Translations under genes and position numbers: made by a program
Part shown: piece after piece, positions 8,538-15,478 of the stretch
How the letters are laid out: each line of letters starts with the position of its first letter
Position numbering within the stretch: position 1 is the first letter of the stretch
The notes under the pieces: generated by a model
What the model was told of the DNA's origin: nothing
What the model saw: the letters and a program-made list of their open reading frames with translations, nothing else
The model's database searches: none
DNA from: RBG-16-57-9 sp964529745
GTDB lineage: Archaea > Thermoproteota > Bathyarchaeia > TCS64
Length of the DNA: 40,470 bases
Assembly: GCA_964529745.1 (NCBI GenBank)
Contig: CAZGZR010000016.1
Coordinates: 1 to 40,470 of the forward strand
Reading direction: 5' to 3'

Positions 8538-9926
8538 ATGGAGAGCTACGACGCCATAGTGGTGGGCAGCGGAAGCGGCATGATGATAGCCGACGCCGCC
8601 GTCAACCACGGCATGACGGTGGCCCTCGTCGAAGAGGACAGGCTCGGCGGCACCTGCCTCAACAGGGGCTGCATCCCCAGCAAGATGGTCATATACCCCG
8701 CCGACCTGGTCAACCAGGTAAAGCACGGGGAGCGCCTCGGCGTACACGCGGAGATAACAAGTGTAGACTTCGGGGAGATAATGAGGCGGACAAGGGATTT
8801 CGTCGAACAAGACAGGAGGCCCATGGAGGAGAGCATACCCAGGGTCCAGGGCCTCACATACTACCCGGGGAGAGGCGTGTTCGTGGACGACTACACCATG
8901 AGGGTCGGGGACACGCTCATAACCGCCCCCGACATATTCCTGGTGACGGGCAGCAGGCCCCGGATACCGCCCATAGAGGGCCTCGACGAGGTGCCGTACA
9001 TCACCAGCAGAACAGTCTGGGAGATGACCAGCAGACCAGCCAGCATGATCATCGTGGGCGGCGGCCTGGTGGCGTGCGAGATGGCCCACTTCTTCAACGC
9101 CATGGGCACCGAGGTCACGGTGCTCAGCAGGAGCCCCAGGCTACTCAAGCACGGGGAGCCCATGGTCTCCGAGATACTCCTCACCAGCCTCAGGGAGAGG
9201 ATGCGCGTCGAGGTCGGCGTCGAGGCGACCGAGGCAAGGATGGTCGGCGACGAGGTGGAGGTATCCGCGGAGGACGGTAGCGGCGGCGCCGAGACACACA
9301 GGGCCGAGAAGCTGTTCATGGCCACGGGGCGTATAAGCAACGCGGACAACCTGAGCCTGGAGAACACCGGCGTCGAGGTGGACCAACGGGGCTACATCGC
9401 GGTGGACGAGCGCTACCACACCTCAAAGCCCGGGATATACGCGTTCGGCGACGCCATTGGGAAGGCCATGTACAAGCACGTCGCCAACAAGGAGGCCGAG
9501 CTGGTGTGGTACGACTTCAACGAGGGACATATGCAGCCCCTGGACTACGACAAGGTGCCCTACGCGGTCTTCACCTGGCCCCAGGTGGCGTCCGTGGGCC
9601 TCACAGAAGCCCAGGCCGCAGAGAGGGGCATCGACGTACTGGTGGGGGAGTACAACTACATCGACACCGCCAAGGGCGCAGCCATGGACGAGGAAGACGG
9701 GTACGTGAAGGTCGTCGTCGAGGACGAGAGCTACAGGCTGCTGGGAGCCCACATAGTGGGCCCCTACGCGCCTATACTCATACAGGAGATAGTAAATGTC
9801 ATGAACGCGGGAGACGGATCGGTGTGGCCCATAGCGTACTCCATGCACATCCACCCCGCACTCTCCGAGGTCGTGCAGAGAGCCGTCTACAACCTCAGCC
9901 CCCCGGCCACAGCCACTGAGGTTTAA
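8538..9926 (+). CDS. class I flavin disulfide reductase (dihydrolipoamide/mycothione reductase-like)
   Basis: The 462-residue FAD enzyme has the full class I layout: FAD dinucleotide fold (IVVGSGSG, residues 7-14), redox pair Cys40 and Cys45 in GGTCLNRGCIPSK, NAD(P) fold (IIVGGGLVACE), second FAD motif (YAFGDAIG) and the C-terminal His-Glu acid/base pair (HIHPALSEVVQ). The second NAD(P) strand ends VTVLSR rather than in Glu. Dihydrolipoamide dehydrogenases normally have Glu there and NADPH enzymes have Arg, so an NADPH-linked reductase of a low-molecular-weight disulfide or CoA-type thiol is plausible. No 2-oxoacid dehydrogenase genes adjoin it. The next gene is a Bcp peroxiredoxin, so a redox-defence role fits. 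Substrate unknown. Confidence 0.88.
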   Translation: MESYDAIVVGSGSGMMIADAAVNHGMTVALVEEDRLGGTCLNRGCIPSKMVIYPADLVNQVKHGERLGVHAEITSVDFGEIMRRTRDFVEQDRRPMEESIPRVQGLTYYPGRGVFVDDYTMRVGDTLITAPDIFLVTGSRPRIPPIEGLDEVPYITSRTVWEMTSRPASMIIVGGGLVACEMAHFFNAMGTEVTVLSRSPRLLKHGEPMVSEILLTSLRERMRVEVGVEATEARMVGDEVEVSAEDGSGGAETHRAEKLFMATGRISNADNLSLENTGVEVDQRGYIAVDERYHTSKPGIYAFGDAIGKAMYKHVANKEAELVWYDFNEGHMQPLDYDKVPYAVFTWPQVASVGLTEAQAAERGIDVLVGEYNYIDTAKGAAMDEEDGYVKVVVEDESYRLLGAHIVGPYAPILIQEIVNVMNAGDGSVWPIAYSMHIHPALSEVVQRAVYNLSPPATATEV

Positions 9927-9968
9927 ATAAAGCCACACGTCTACCAGAACCAGTTTCTGGTGAGAATC

Positions 9969-10451
9969 ATGGAGTTAAAGATAGGGGACAAGGCCCCAGG
10001 GTTCTGCCTACCCGACGCCGAGAAGGGCCAGGTCTGCCTCAAGGACCAGAGAGGAAAATGGTTGGTGCTCTACTTCTACCCCAAGGACGGCACCAAGGGA
10101 TGCACCATGGAGGCCCTGGAGTTCACGGCGGCCGAGGACGAGTTCAAGGCCAAGGGCGCGATCATCCTAGGCGTCAGCCCAGACAGCCCCAAGAGCCACA
10201 CCAGGTTCAAGGAGAAAAACGACCTAAGCTTGACGCTGCTCAGCGACACCGAGAAGGAGATACTCACGGGCAATGGCGTCTGGCAGAAGAAGAAGATGTA
10301 CGGCAGGGAGTACATGGGAGTGGTCCGTAGCACGTATCTGATAGACCCCGACGGAAAGATAGCATGCGTCTGGCCCAAGGTGAAGGTCGCGGGCCACGTC
10401 GACGCCGTCATGGAGAAGCTTGTGAAGCTCCAGGACACGGATAAAAGTTGA
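9969..10451 (+). CDS. bcp: Bcp/PrxQ-type peroxiredoxin
   Basis: This is a 160-residue thiol peroxidase that reduces hydroperoxides. The peroxidatic Cys sits in the PxxxTxxC motif (YFYPKDGTKGCT). LGVSPDSPKSH, LLSDTEKEI and the C-terminal VWPKVKVAGHVDAV are typical of Bcp. I chose ATG 9969 because GGTGA (9959-9963) sits at Shine-Dalgarno distance and a TATA box (TTTAAATAAAG, about 9922-9932) lies upstream. The GTG at 9960 overlaps the ribosome site. Its stop overlaps the start of the nitroreductase. The disulfide reductase upstream may feed its reduction, directly or through a thiol carrier; that link is inferred from position only. Confidence 0.9.
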   Translation: MELKIGDKAPGFCLPDAEKGQVCLKDQRGKWLVLYFYPKDGTKGCTMEALEFTAAEDEFKAKGAIILGVSPDSPKSHTRFKEKNDLSLTLLSDTEKEILTGNGVWQKKKMYGREYMGVVRSTYLIDPDGKIACVWPKVKVAGHVDAVMEKLVKLQDTDKS

Positions 10452-11008
10452 ACATAACCGACGGCATCCACGCGAGACGCGCCTACAGGAGCCTCGAACC
10501 CGTCAAGATAACCAAGGAGCTCGTCGATGACCTGGCCACCCACGCCGGGCTCTCGGCGAGCTGCTTCAACAACCAGCCATGGAGGTTCGTCTTCGTCTAC
10601 GACAGGGACATGCTGGAGAAGATGTGGGGCGCCCTCAGCAAAGGCAACAAATGGGCGGAGTTAGCGTCCATGATCATCGCCGTCTTCAGCAGGCCCGAGG
10701 ACGACTGCAGGATAGGAGACAGGGTGTACAACCTGTTCGACGTGGGCATGGCGACCGCTACCCTCATACTCAGGGCCACCGAGCTTGGGCTCGTCGCCCA
10801 CCCCATAGCGGGGTTCAGCCCAAAGAAGGTCAGGGAGATACTGGGGATACCCGACGACTACCAGGTCATCACCCTCGTCAACGTCGGCAAAAAGGCTGAC
10901 AGCATCCACCCCTACCTTAGTGAGGAACAGGCACGGATCGAGAAGGAGAGGCCCGAGCGCCTACCCTTAGAGAAGTACGCGTTCCACAACAGGTACACGG
11001 GAGAGTAA
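10448..11008 (+). CDS. nitroreductase-family FMN oxidoreductase
   Basis: This 186-residue flavoprotein has the family's N-terminal RRAYRSLEP, where Arg contacts FMN, then SCFNNQPWRFVFV (FMN and active-site loop), the ATATLILRATELGL helix and HPIAGFSPKKVREILGIP near the C-terminus. Such enzymes use NAD(P)H to reduce nitro compounds, quinones or enones, usually as dimers. The start is TTG 10448, which overlaps the TGA of bcp (TTGA), so the two are translationally coupled in one operon. The physiological substrate cannot be read from sequence. Confidence 0.88.
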   Translation: MNITDGIHARRAYRSLEPVKITKELVDDLATHAGLSASCFNNQPWRFVFVYDRDMLEKMWGALSKGNKWAELASMIIAVFSRPEDDCRIGDRVYNLFDVGMATATLILRATELGLVAHPIAGFSPKKVREILGIPDDYQVITLVNVGKKADSIHPYLSEEQARIEKERPERLPLEKYAFHNRYTGE

Positions 11009-11010
11009 CC

Positions 11011-11130
11011 CTGAAGCTCCTTATACAGATTGACGCCGAGGAGATGACGCCCATAGAAGGCCGAGGCACCGCCTACGTCTGCAACAACGTCACATGCGAG
11101 AAACTACCGCAGAAGCATAAAAGATGCTAG
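11011..11130 (+). pseudogene. C-terminal remnant of a YyaL/DUF255 thioredoxin-domain protein
   Basis: Directly after the nitroreductase stop, the open frame 11011-11130 reads LLIQIDAEEMTPIEG then RGTAYVCNNVTCEKLP and ends in TAG. The tail resembles the C-terminus of SSP411/YyaL-type proteins, which end in an AYVC-x-NFxC-x-P pattern. There is no start codon and no room for the other 600 or so residues, so this looks like the scar of a deleted gene. The match is from memory and short. Confidence 0.4.
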
Positions 11131-11161
11131 GCTACCCTCTCTAGAAAAAATGTTGGGAGTG

Positions 11162-11554
11162 CTACTTGGTGGTCAGCGTGTACTTGACCCCGATGGGGGC
11201 AAGCGCCTCATCGATCCTCTTGATAAGGTCCTCAATCTGAGACATGTTAGGCTTGGTGAACCACTCGAAGAAAAAGTCGTACTCTCCGAGGCTCTCACCC
11301 GACTTGCTGATGATGGTGTTGCACCGCTCCTCTGGAATGTCGTCAACTCCGAGCATCTCCATCACTCCCTTAGGTTCACTGAACGATATGTCTGACGCCT
11401 CATAGCTTCCGCCAGCTCCCGGGACGGGGATCCCTACAGCAGTCTGTATGTAGGTGTCCATGATGCAGACCTCCGGCATGTCAATGGCTACCTTCTCCAG
11501 AGCCTTCAACGCTTCAAACAGTGGTGGACCATAGATCTTAACGTAGCTTATCAT
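11162..11554 (-). CDS. conserved-looking small protein of unknown function
   Basis: I do not recognise this protein. From ATG 11554 it has 130 residues and starts MISYVKIYGPPLFEALKALE, a natural N-terminus. The longer frame back to 11623 reads basic, random-looking residues and is probably not translated. The body has a small Gly/Pro-rich middle (GIPVPGAGGSYEASD) and a charged C-terminal helix (MSQIEDLIKRIDEALAPIG). There is no signal peptide, membrane segment or metal-site pattern. The two Cys (EVCIMD, ERCNT) are not arranged as a site. It stands alone on the minus strand between the DUF255 scar and the VOC gene. Confidence 0.6.
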   Translation of the reverse strand: MISYVKIYGPPLFEALKALEKVAIDMPEVCIMDTYIQTAVGIPVPGAGGSYEASDISFSEPKGVMEMLGVDDIPEERCNTIISKSGESLGEYDFFFEWFTKPNMSQIEDLIKRIDEALAPIGVKYTLTTK

Positions 11555-11781
11555 CGAAAATCTCCATGTGGTTTGAGATGGCAGAGTTATTAAATCTTTA
11601 CGATAAATAAACCGGGTTAACAACGGGAAAAATGAGGTTTCTCAGGCATATTTTAAGATAAACACAATCATTTGACGATGGTTGTAGCCTATTCTTATAG
11701 TACGTGTCCATGGGCGGAGACCCGTTCATTTGCATGGAGGCGGAGGGAAACCGCTTTAACCCAATTAAAATAACATAAGCT

Positions 11782-12165
11782 ATGCAAACCCCAGGCGCTG
11801 AAGGAGCCATCACGTTCTTCTACTACGAGGACCTCGCCAAGGCGGCTGGGTTCTACGAGAAAGTCATGGGGTTCCAGCTGGTCCAGGACCAGAGATGGGC
11901 GAAGATATACAGGATCAATGACTCCTCCTACGTGGGATGCGTCGACGGCAGCGTGGGATACCATAAGCCCAGCGACGACAAACCCGTTATGTTAACGGTC
12001 GTCGTCGAGGACCCCGACGCCTGGTACACGCACCTCAGGGAACGCGGGGTGGAGACCATTAACGAGCCCCACGACGACGAGGAGCTGAACCTCCGCATAT
12101 TCCTGCTGAGGGACCCCGAAGGCTACGTCATAGAGATACAGAAGTTCTACGACGCCTTTCCCTAG
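11782..12165 (+). CDS. VOC-superfamily (glyoxalase/dioxygenase fold) protein
   Basis: This 127-residue single-module vicinal-oxygen-chelate protein shows both beta-alpha-beta-beta-beta units: ITFFYYEDLAKAAGFYEKVMGFQLVQDQ, then VMLTVVVEDPDAWYTHLRERGV, ending in the classic FLLRDPEGYVIEIQKF. In VOC enzymes the final Glu of YVIEIQ is a metal ligand and is present. The usual His near the N-terminus is not, so metal binding may be altered. Possible roles are glyoxalase-like, resistance or epimerase-like. The reaction is not predictable from sequence. Confidence 0.85.
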   Translation: MQTPGAEGAITFFYYEDLAKAAGFYEKVMGFQLVQDQRWAKIYRINDSSYVGCVDGSVGYHKPSDDKPVMLTVVVEDPDAWYTHLRERGVETINEPHDDEELNLRIFLLRDPEGYVIEIQKFYDAFP

Positions 12166-12235
12166 CCCGGACCACCTTTTCGGGGGAGGAAACCCTGATC
12201 GCTTATAAATGAGGCGTCTATGGAATCGAAAACCG

Positions 12236-12252
12236 CTTATATTGGATATAAG
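12236..12252. promoter_or_regulatory. 17-bp palindrome overlapping the probable promoter of the M24 pair
   Basis: CTTATAT-TGG-ATATAAG is a perfect 7-bp inverted repeat, 51 bases before ATG 12303. A related half-site (CTTATAAAT, 12202-12210) lies 34 bases upstream. The palindrome contains the best TATA-like sequence, so a bound protein would block transcription initiation. The regulator is unknown. Confidence 0.5.
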
Positions 12253-12302
12253 TCACCTTTTTTAGTCGATAAGAGGATTCTAAACGCCATTTGGAGTATC
12301 CC

Positions 12303-13463
12303 ATGATGGATCAACTTGAACAAAAGGTCAAGACCGGGTTAGGGGACAGCGAGTTTGACGCGGTCATAGCGTTCGGCGTGGACAACTTCAACTACCTTAC
12401 GCGCACCGTGCTGCCCTTCGCGGAGCACCACCCGAACCGCAGGGCGGTTGCCGTGCTCCCCAAGGAGGGGGCGCTGGCGGTCGTATGCCCGTACGACTGG
12501 TCCCAAGCGCTGAAGGACCAGGGCTGGAAGGGGGAGACCGTCGCCTACGACGAGAACGAGGCCGTGGGCGTGGAGGCAATGGTTAAGAGCCTCGAGGAGC
12601 TTCTGGTAAGCCTCGGGCTGAACGATAAGAGGCTGGGCGTAGACGGCTCACGGGTAACAAAGGCGCTCATGGACAGGCTCGACACGGGGTTCCCCAACGC
12701 AGAGTGGAGGCCCGCGGACCCCCTGCTCAACGACATGAGGATCGTCAAGACGCCGGGGGAAGTCGCGTTGATCGAGAGGGCGTGCAAACAGGCAGACAGG
12801 GGCATGGTCTACGCCCTGATGCACTTGGAGGGGGCCACGGAGAAACCGGGGTATACCATAGCCGAGTTCACCGAGAGGATAAGGGTACACGTCTTCGAGA
12901 ACGGGGCCAGTGGCGTCGGGCTGCTGAACACGGCCTTCGGCACCGACGGCCAGATGCACTACACGCCTCAAAGGGGCTGGGTGAAGACAGGGGAGCTGTT
13001 CAGAATGGATGTCAGCGCCCACTACATGGGCTACTGGACCAACCTGGGCAGGATGGGCGTCATCGGCGTGCCCACGGCGGAGCAGGAGGAAGCCTACAGG
13101 GAGAACCTGAGGCTCAAGGCCGCGGCCCACGAGATGCTCAAGCCCGGCGTCGCGGCCAACGAGGTCTACGCCCACGTCGCCAGGGCCGCCGAGAGGCAGG
13201 CCATTGGCTTCTGGAAGGAGGCGGGTATCGGCCACGGCGTGGGTGCCAGCCACCACGAGCCGCCGTACCTGAACCTGAGCAGCAGCACCGAGCTCAAGCC
13301 GGGCATGGTCATCGCCCTCGACATACAGACCTACGGGCCGAGGCAGGAGCTCATCCACAAGAAGGACGTCTACGTGATAACCGAGGAGGGGAACAGGAAG
13401 CTGAGCTGGTACCGGAGCTGGGACGAGCTGTACGCCGTCACAGGCTTCAGGGCCACCCACTAG
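12303..13463 (+). CDS. M24/creatinase-family protein with a partly altered metal site (copy 1)
   Basis: The protein has 386 residues: a creatinase-N domain (about 1-135), then a pita-bread M24 domain. M24 aminopeptidases and prolidases use Asp, Asp, His, Glu and Glu to bind two metals. Here the equivalent positions are Asp236, Asn247, His311, Asp340 and Lys354. Two are kept, one is conservative (Asp for Glu) and two are lost. The substrate-side GHGVG-ASHHEPPYL is kept. This suggests a hydrolase working without a dinuclear metal site, as creatinase does, or a weakly active partner of the next gene. ATG 12303 is preferred over TTG 12291. The gene is followed after 11 bases by a paralogue. Confidence 0.85.
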   Translation: MMDQLEQKVKTGLGDSEFDAVIAFGVDNFNYLTRTVLPFAEHHPNRRAVAVLPKEGALAVVCPYDWSQALKDQGWKGETVAYDENEAVGVEAMVKSLEELLVSLGLNDKRLGVDGSRVTKALMDRLDTGFPNAEWRPADPLLNDMRIVKTPGEVALIERACKQADRGMVYALMHLEGATEKPGYTIAEFTERIRVHVFENGASGVGLLNTAFGTDGQMHYTPQRGWVKTGELFRMDVSAHYMGYWTNLGRMGVIGVPTAEQEEAYRENLRLKAAAHEMLKPGVAANEVYAHVARAAERQAIGFWKEAGIGHGVGASHHEPPYLNLSSSTELKPGMVIALDIQTYGPRQELIHKKDVYVITEEGNRKLSWYRSWDELYAVTGFRATH

Positions 13464-13467
13464 GAGG
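13462..13467 (+). promoter_or_regulatory. AGGAGG ribosome binding site for M24 copy 2
   Basis: A full AGGAGG lies 7 bases before TTG 13475 and overlaps the stop of copy 1. It decides the start of copy 2, although the open frame extends far upstream (to about 12704) as a shadow of copy 1. Confidence 0.7.
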
Positions 13468-13474
13468 AAACGAT

Positions 13475-14644
13475 TTGAGAGAAGAGATTAAGACCAAGAT
13501 CGCGGAGAGCCTCAAGGAGAGCCAGTACGACGCCGTGGTCGTGTTCGGCGCAGACAACGTCCAGTACATGTCAGGCGCCCCCCTCCACTACCCCCCGACG
13601 TTCCCGGACAGGTACATGACCGTATTCTGGGCCAAGGGAGAGGAGCCCATATGCATCGTGCCCCCCGAATGGGAGAGCAGCTTCCTCCACGTGGCCTGGG
13701 TGAGCAAGACCAGAACCTACACCGAGAAACCGGGAAGCCCCACCGGCGTCGCCGAGGCCGTCGCCAACCTGGCGAGGAACACGGTGAGGAAGACCGGTAA
13801 GATAGGTGTGGACGCAGAGAGGACGCCCCTGAACCTATACAGGAGGCTCGAGGCGGCGCTAGAGGACTTTACTCTGACGTCGTGCGACGGCTGGCTACGG
13901 GGGCTGAGGGTGAGGAAGACCCCGAAGGAGCTGGCGCTCCTCGAGAGGGTGACGGAGATGACCGACCACGCCCTGGCGGGCCAGGCCCACCATGTCTTGG
14001 TCAAGCAGGCGGCCACCGAGATGAGCAACACCGAGGGCGTCCGGATACACGCCATAGAGAGGGGCCTCGACGAGGTTGGCCACCACGCCATAGCCCAGGT
14101 CACAAGCGGCCCAAACACAGGGAAATTCTGGCCAGGCGCCCCCATGTACGGCACCGGGTACGACAGGATTCCCCAGCACAGGGAGTACATGAGGATGGAG
14201 CTCAACGCCACCCTGGACGGCTACTGGTGCAAGGGAGCGAGGATGCTCACCATGGGGGAGCCCACCCAAGAGCAGACCGCGGCCTACCAGGGCCTCGTGG
14301 CGCTGCGGGAGGTAGCGCTGAGCCACATGAAGCCCGGTGCCACGTGCAGGGACGTCTACACGGCGGTGAAGCAGGCCGCGGACGAGAAAGGCATCCAGCT
14401 GGTGCCCAACATGGTCATCGGCGCGGGCGTGGGGGTAACCGACCACGAGCCGCCGTACATCTCCGGGGCCGACGAGACCGTACTCCAGCCGGGCATGGTC
14501 GTGGTGCTGTGCCCCGTTGTCAAGGCGCCGGGCGGCGAGCTGCTCATGGGCAGGGACACCGTGTTCATAACGGAGAATGGCGCCGAGATAGTGGGCTGGT
14601 TCAAGGATTGGCGGGAGCCCTTCATCAGTAACTACACGTATTAA
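13475..14644 (+). CDS. M24/creatinase-family protein with all five metal ligands replaced (copy 2)
   Basis: This 389-residue paralogue of the preceding gene has the same two-domain layout. The five canonical metal-ligand positions read Glu242, Lys253, Ala317, Cys346 and Arg360. Each is exactly six residues further along than in copy 1, so the alignment is gap-free over this region. No ligand is canonical, while the fold motifs remain (RVRKTPKELALLE, GVTDHEPPYIS, LQPGMVVVL). Either it catalyses metal-free chemistry, as creatinase does, or it is a structural partner of copy 1. Start TTG 13475 is set by AGGAGG. The tight spacing implies co-translation and perhaps a heterodimer (inferred). Confidence 0.85.
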   Translation: MREEIKTKIAESLKESQYDAVVVFGADNVQYMSGAPLHYPPTFPDRYMTVFWAKGEEPICIVPPEWESSFLHVAWVSKTRTYTEKPGSPTGVAEAVANLARNTVRKTGKIGVDAERTPLNLYRRLEAALEDFTLTSCDGWLRGLRVRKTPKELALLERVTEMTDHALAGQAHHVLVKQAATEMSNTEGVRIHAIERGLDEVGHHAIAQVTSGPNTGKFWPGAPMYGTGYDRIPQHREYMRMELNATLDGYWCKGARMLTMGEPTQEQTAAYQGLVALREVALSHMKPGATCRDVYTAVKQAADEKGIQLVPNMVIGAGVGVTDHEPPYISGADETVLQPGMVVVLCPVVKAPGGELLMGRDTVFITENGAEIVGWFKDWREPFISNYTY

Positions 14645-14684
14645 CCCAAGTTTTTCCAGCACCGAGCCCAAGAACAGGACAGCC

Positions 14685-14843
14685 ATGTCCTTCCAAGCAG
14701 CGGACATAAACGTCGAGCCCGGAGAAAAATACAAGGATACCTGGCCATCGCCTCAGCCTCCACCCACGAGGGTGGTGAGCTTCCTCAGGACCCACTACGG
14801 CGTCAACGAGGGCGACACCCTGTGCTGGGTCACCGAGACATAG
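14685..14843 (+). CDS. 52-residue hypothetical protein or gene fragment
   Basis: ATG 14685 to TAG 14843 gives MSFQAADINVEPGEKY, a Pro-rich middle, and then FLRTHYGVNEGDTLCWVTET. The tail (GVNEGDTLCW) recalls the turn found in AbrB-like swapped-hairpin proteins, but I cannot confirm it. It lies 40 bases after the M24 pair and before the tRNA-Pro promoter. It could be a small real gene or a remnant. Confidence 0.35.
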   Translation: MSFQAADINVEPGEKYKDTWPSPQPPPTRVVSFLRTHYGVNEGDTLCWVTET

Positions 14844-14879
14844 CCGAAGGAAGTTAGATCGTGTGGCTGGGCAGCCGAT

Positions 14880-14890
14880 CTCTTTAAAAG
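14880..14890 (+). promoter_or_regulatory. TATA box of tRNA-Pro
   Basis: CTCTTTAAAAG ends 25 bases before the first base of the tRNA, the normal archaeal spacing. Confidence 0.6.
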
Positions 14891-14915
14891 CCCCTCGTTC
14901 GATACGGTTTCCGCT

Positions 14916-14993
14916 GGGACCGTGGTCAAGCTTGGTTAAGATACGCGGTTTGGGTCCGCGTGATCCCCGGTTCGAATCCGGGCGGTCCCACCA
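14916..14993 (+). tRNA. tRNA-Pro (anticodon TGG), CCA encoded
   Basis: The cloverleaf closes fully. The acceptor GGGACCG pairs with CGGTCCC, the anticodon stem CGCGG/CCGCG carries loop TTTGGGT, and the T arm is CCCGG-TTCGAAT-CCGGG. The discriminator is A, followed by an encoded CCA (14991-14993). There is no intron. Confidence 0.96.
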
Positions 14994-15000
14994 ATCACAA

Positions 15001-15011
15001 AGGTTAAAATG
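15001..15011 (+). promoter_or_regulatory. TATA box of tRNA-Cys
   Basis: AGGTTAAAATG ends 23 bases before the tRNA, so it has its own promoter rather than depending on tRNA-Pro. Confidence 0.5.
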
Positions 15012-15034
15012 ACCCTGTTCGAGTACTCAATGCT

Positions 15035-15109
15035 GCCGGGTTGGCTGAGCGGTTAGGCGGCCGCCTGCAGAGCGGCTCCACGGGGGTTCGAATCCCTCGC
15101 CCGGCTCCA
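15035..15109 (+). tRNA. tRNA-Cys (anticodon GCA), CCA encoded; integration target
   Basis: The acceptor GCCGGGT pairs with GCCCGGC (one G-U). The anticodon stem GCCGC/GCGGC carries loop CTGCAGA, and the T arm is GGGGG-TTCGAAT-CCCTC. The discriminator is T, followed by encoded CCA (15107-15109). Its last bases (15098-15110) are repeated exactly at 24728-24740, marking it as the site where the following island inserted. The tRNA itself remains intact. Confidence 0.95.
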
Positions 15110-15110
15110 T
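15098..15110 (+). repeat. attL-like direct repeat inside the tRNA-Cys 3' end
   Basis: CGCCCGGCTCCAT is identical to 24728-24740. The match extends imperfectly upstream (AATC at 15091-15094 and 24721-24724), giving 17 of 20 positions. This is the standard mark left by tRNA-targeted integration. Confidence 0.75.
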
Positions 15111-15478
15111 GCTAAACCGTTATTCTAGATACATTGTCCGAGCTGCTAAAAAATCTAACATGGCTGCTTTCGTGGATGTAAGCGGCATATCTCGGCGGAG
15201 CTCCTACCCCGAAGAGAAAGAGTGTAGCTCAAACTAGTACAATGTAGAGACCTGTGAACAGGGCACCTCCTCCTAGTCTCTAATCTAAAACGGTTTGAGT
15301 CAAGTTTTCCTATTCCGCTACCTAAACTAGCTTGTGTAAGATTTGGTTGTCAGGGAAATGATAAATGCAGATAAAAATCCTCACATCAAGTTAAACCTAT
15401 TCTGCGTACGCAGGCATCATCTTCCCAAAATATAAAAGGAAAATTCATCTATTCCCTATGGCTAACGAAGGTTTCTGA
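15111..15478. other. 368-base non-coding left end of the island
   Basis: No credible gene is seen on either strand. A perfect 7-bp inverted repeat (TAGAGAC 15245-15251, GTCTCTA 15276-15282) encloses a short CCTGT/ACAGG stem (15251-15262). A TATA box (AATATAAAAGG, about 15427-15437) serves the next gene, about 42 bases before its ATG. Confidence 0.5.

Noticed and set aside
7809..9089. 426-residue open frame on the minus strand
   Set aside because: It is antisense to PyrI-PyrE and the disulfide reductase. It has His/Val/Gly-rich composition typical of the reverse of G+C-rich coding DNA and no protein motifs.
12704..13474. Long N-terminal extension of M24 copy 2
   Set aside because: It overlaps copy 1 in another frame and reads as Arg/Gly/His-rich noise. 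AGGAGG at 13462 sets the true start at 13475.
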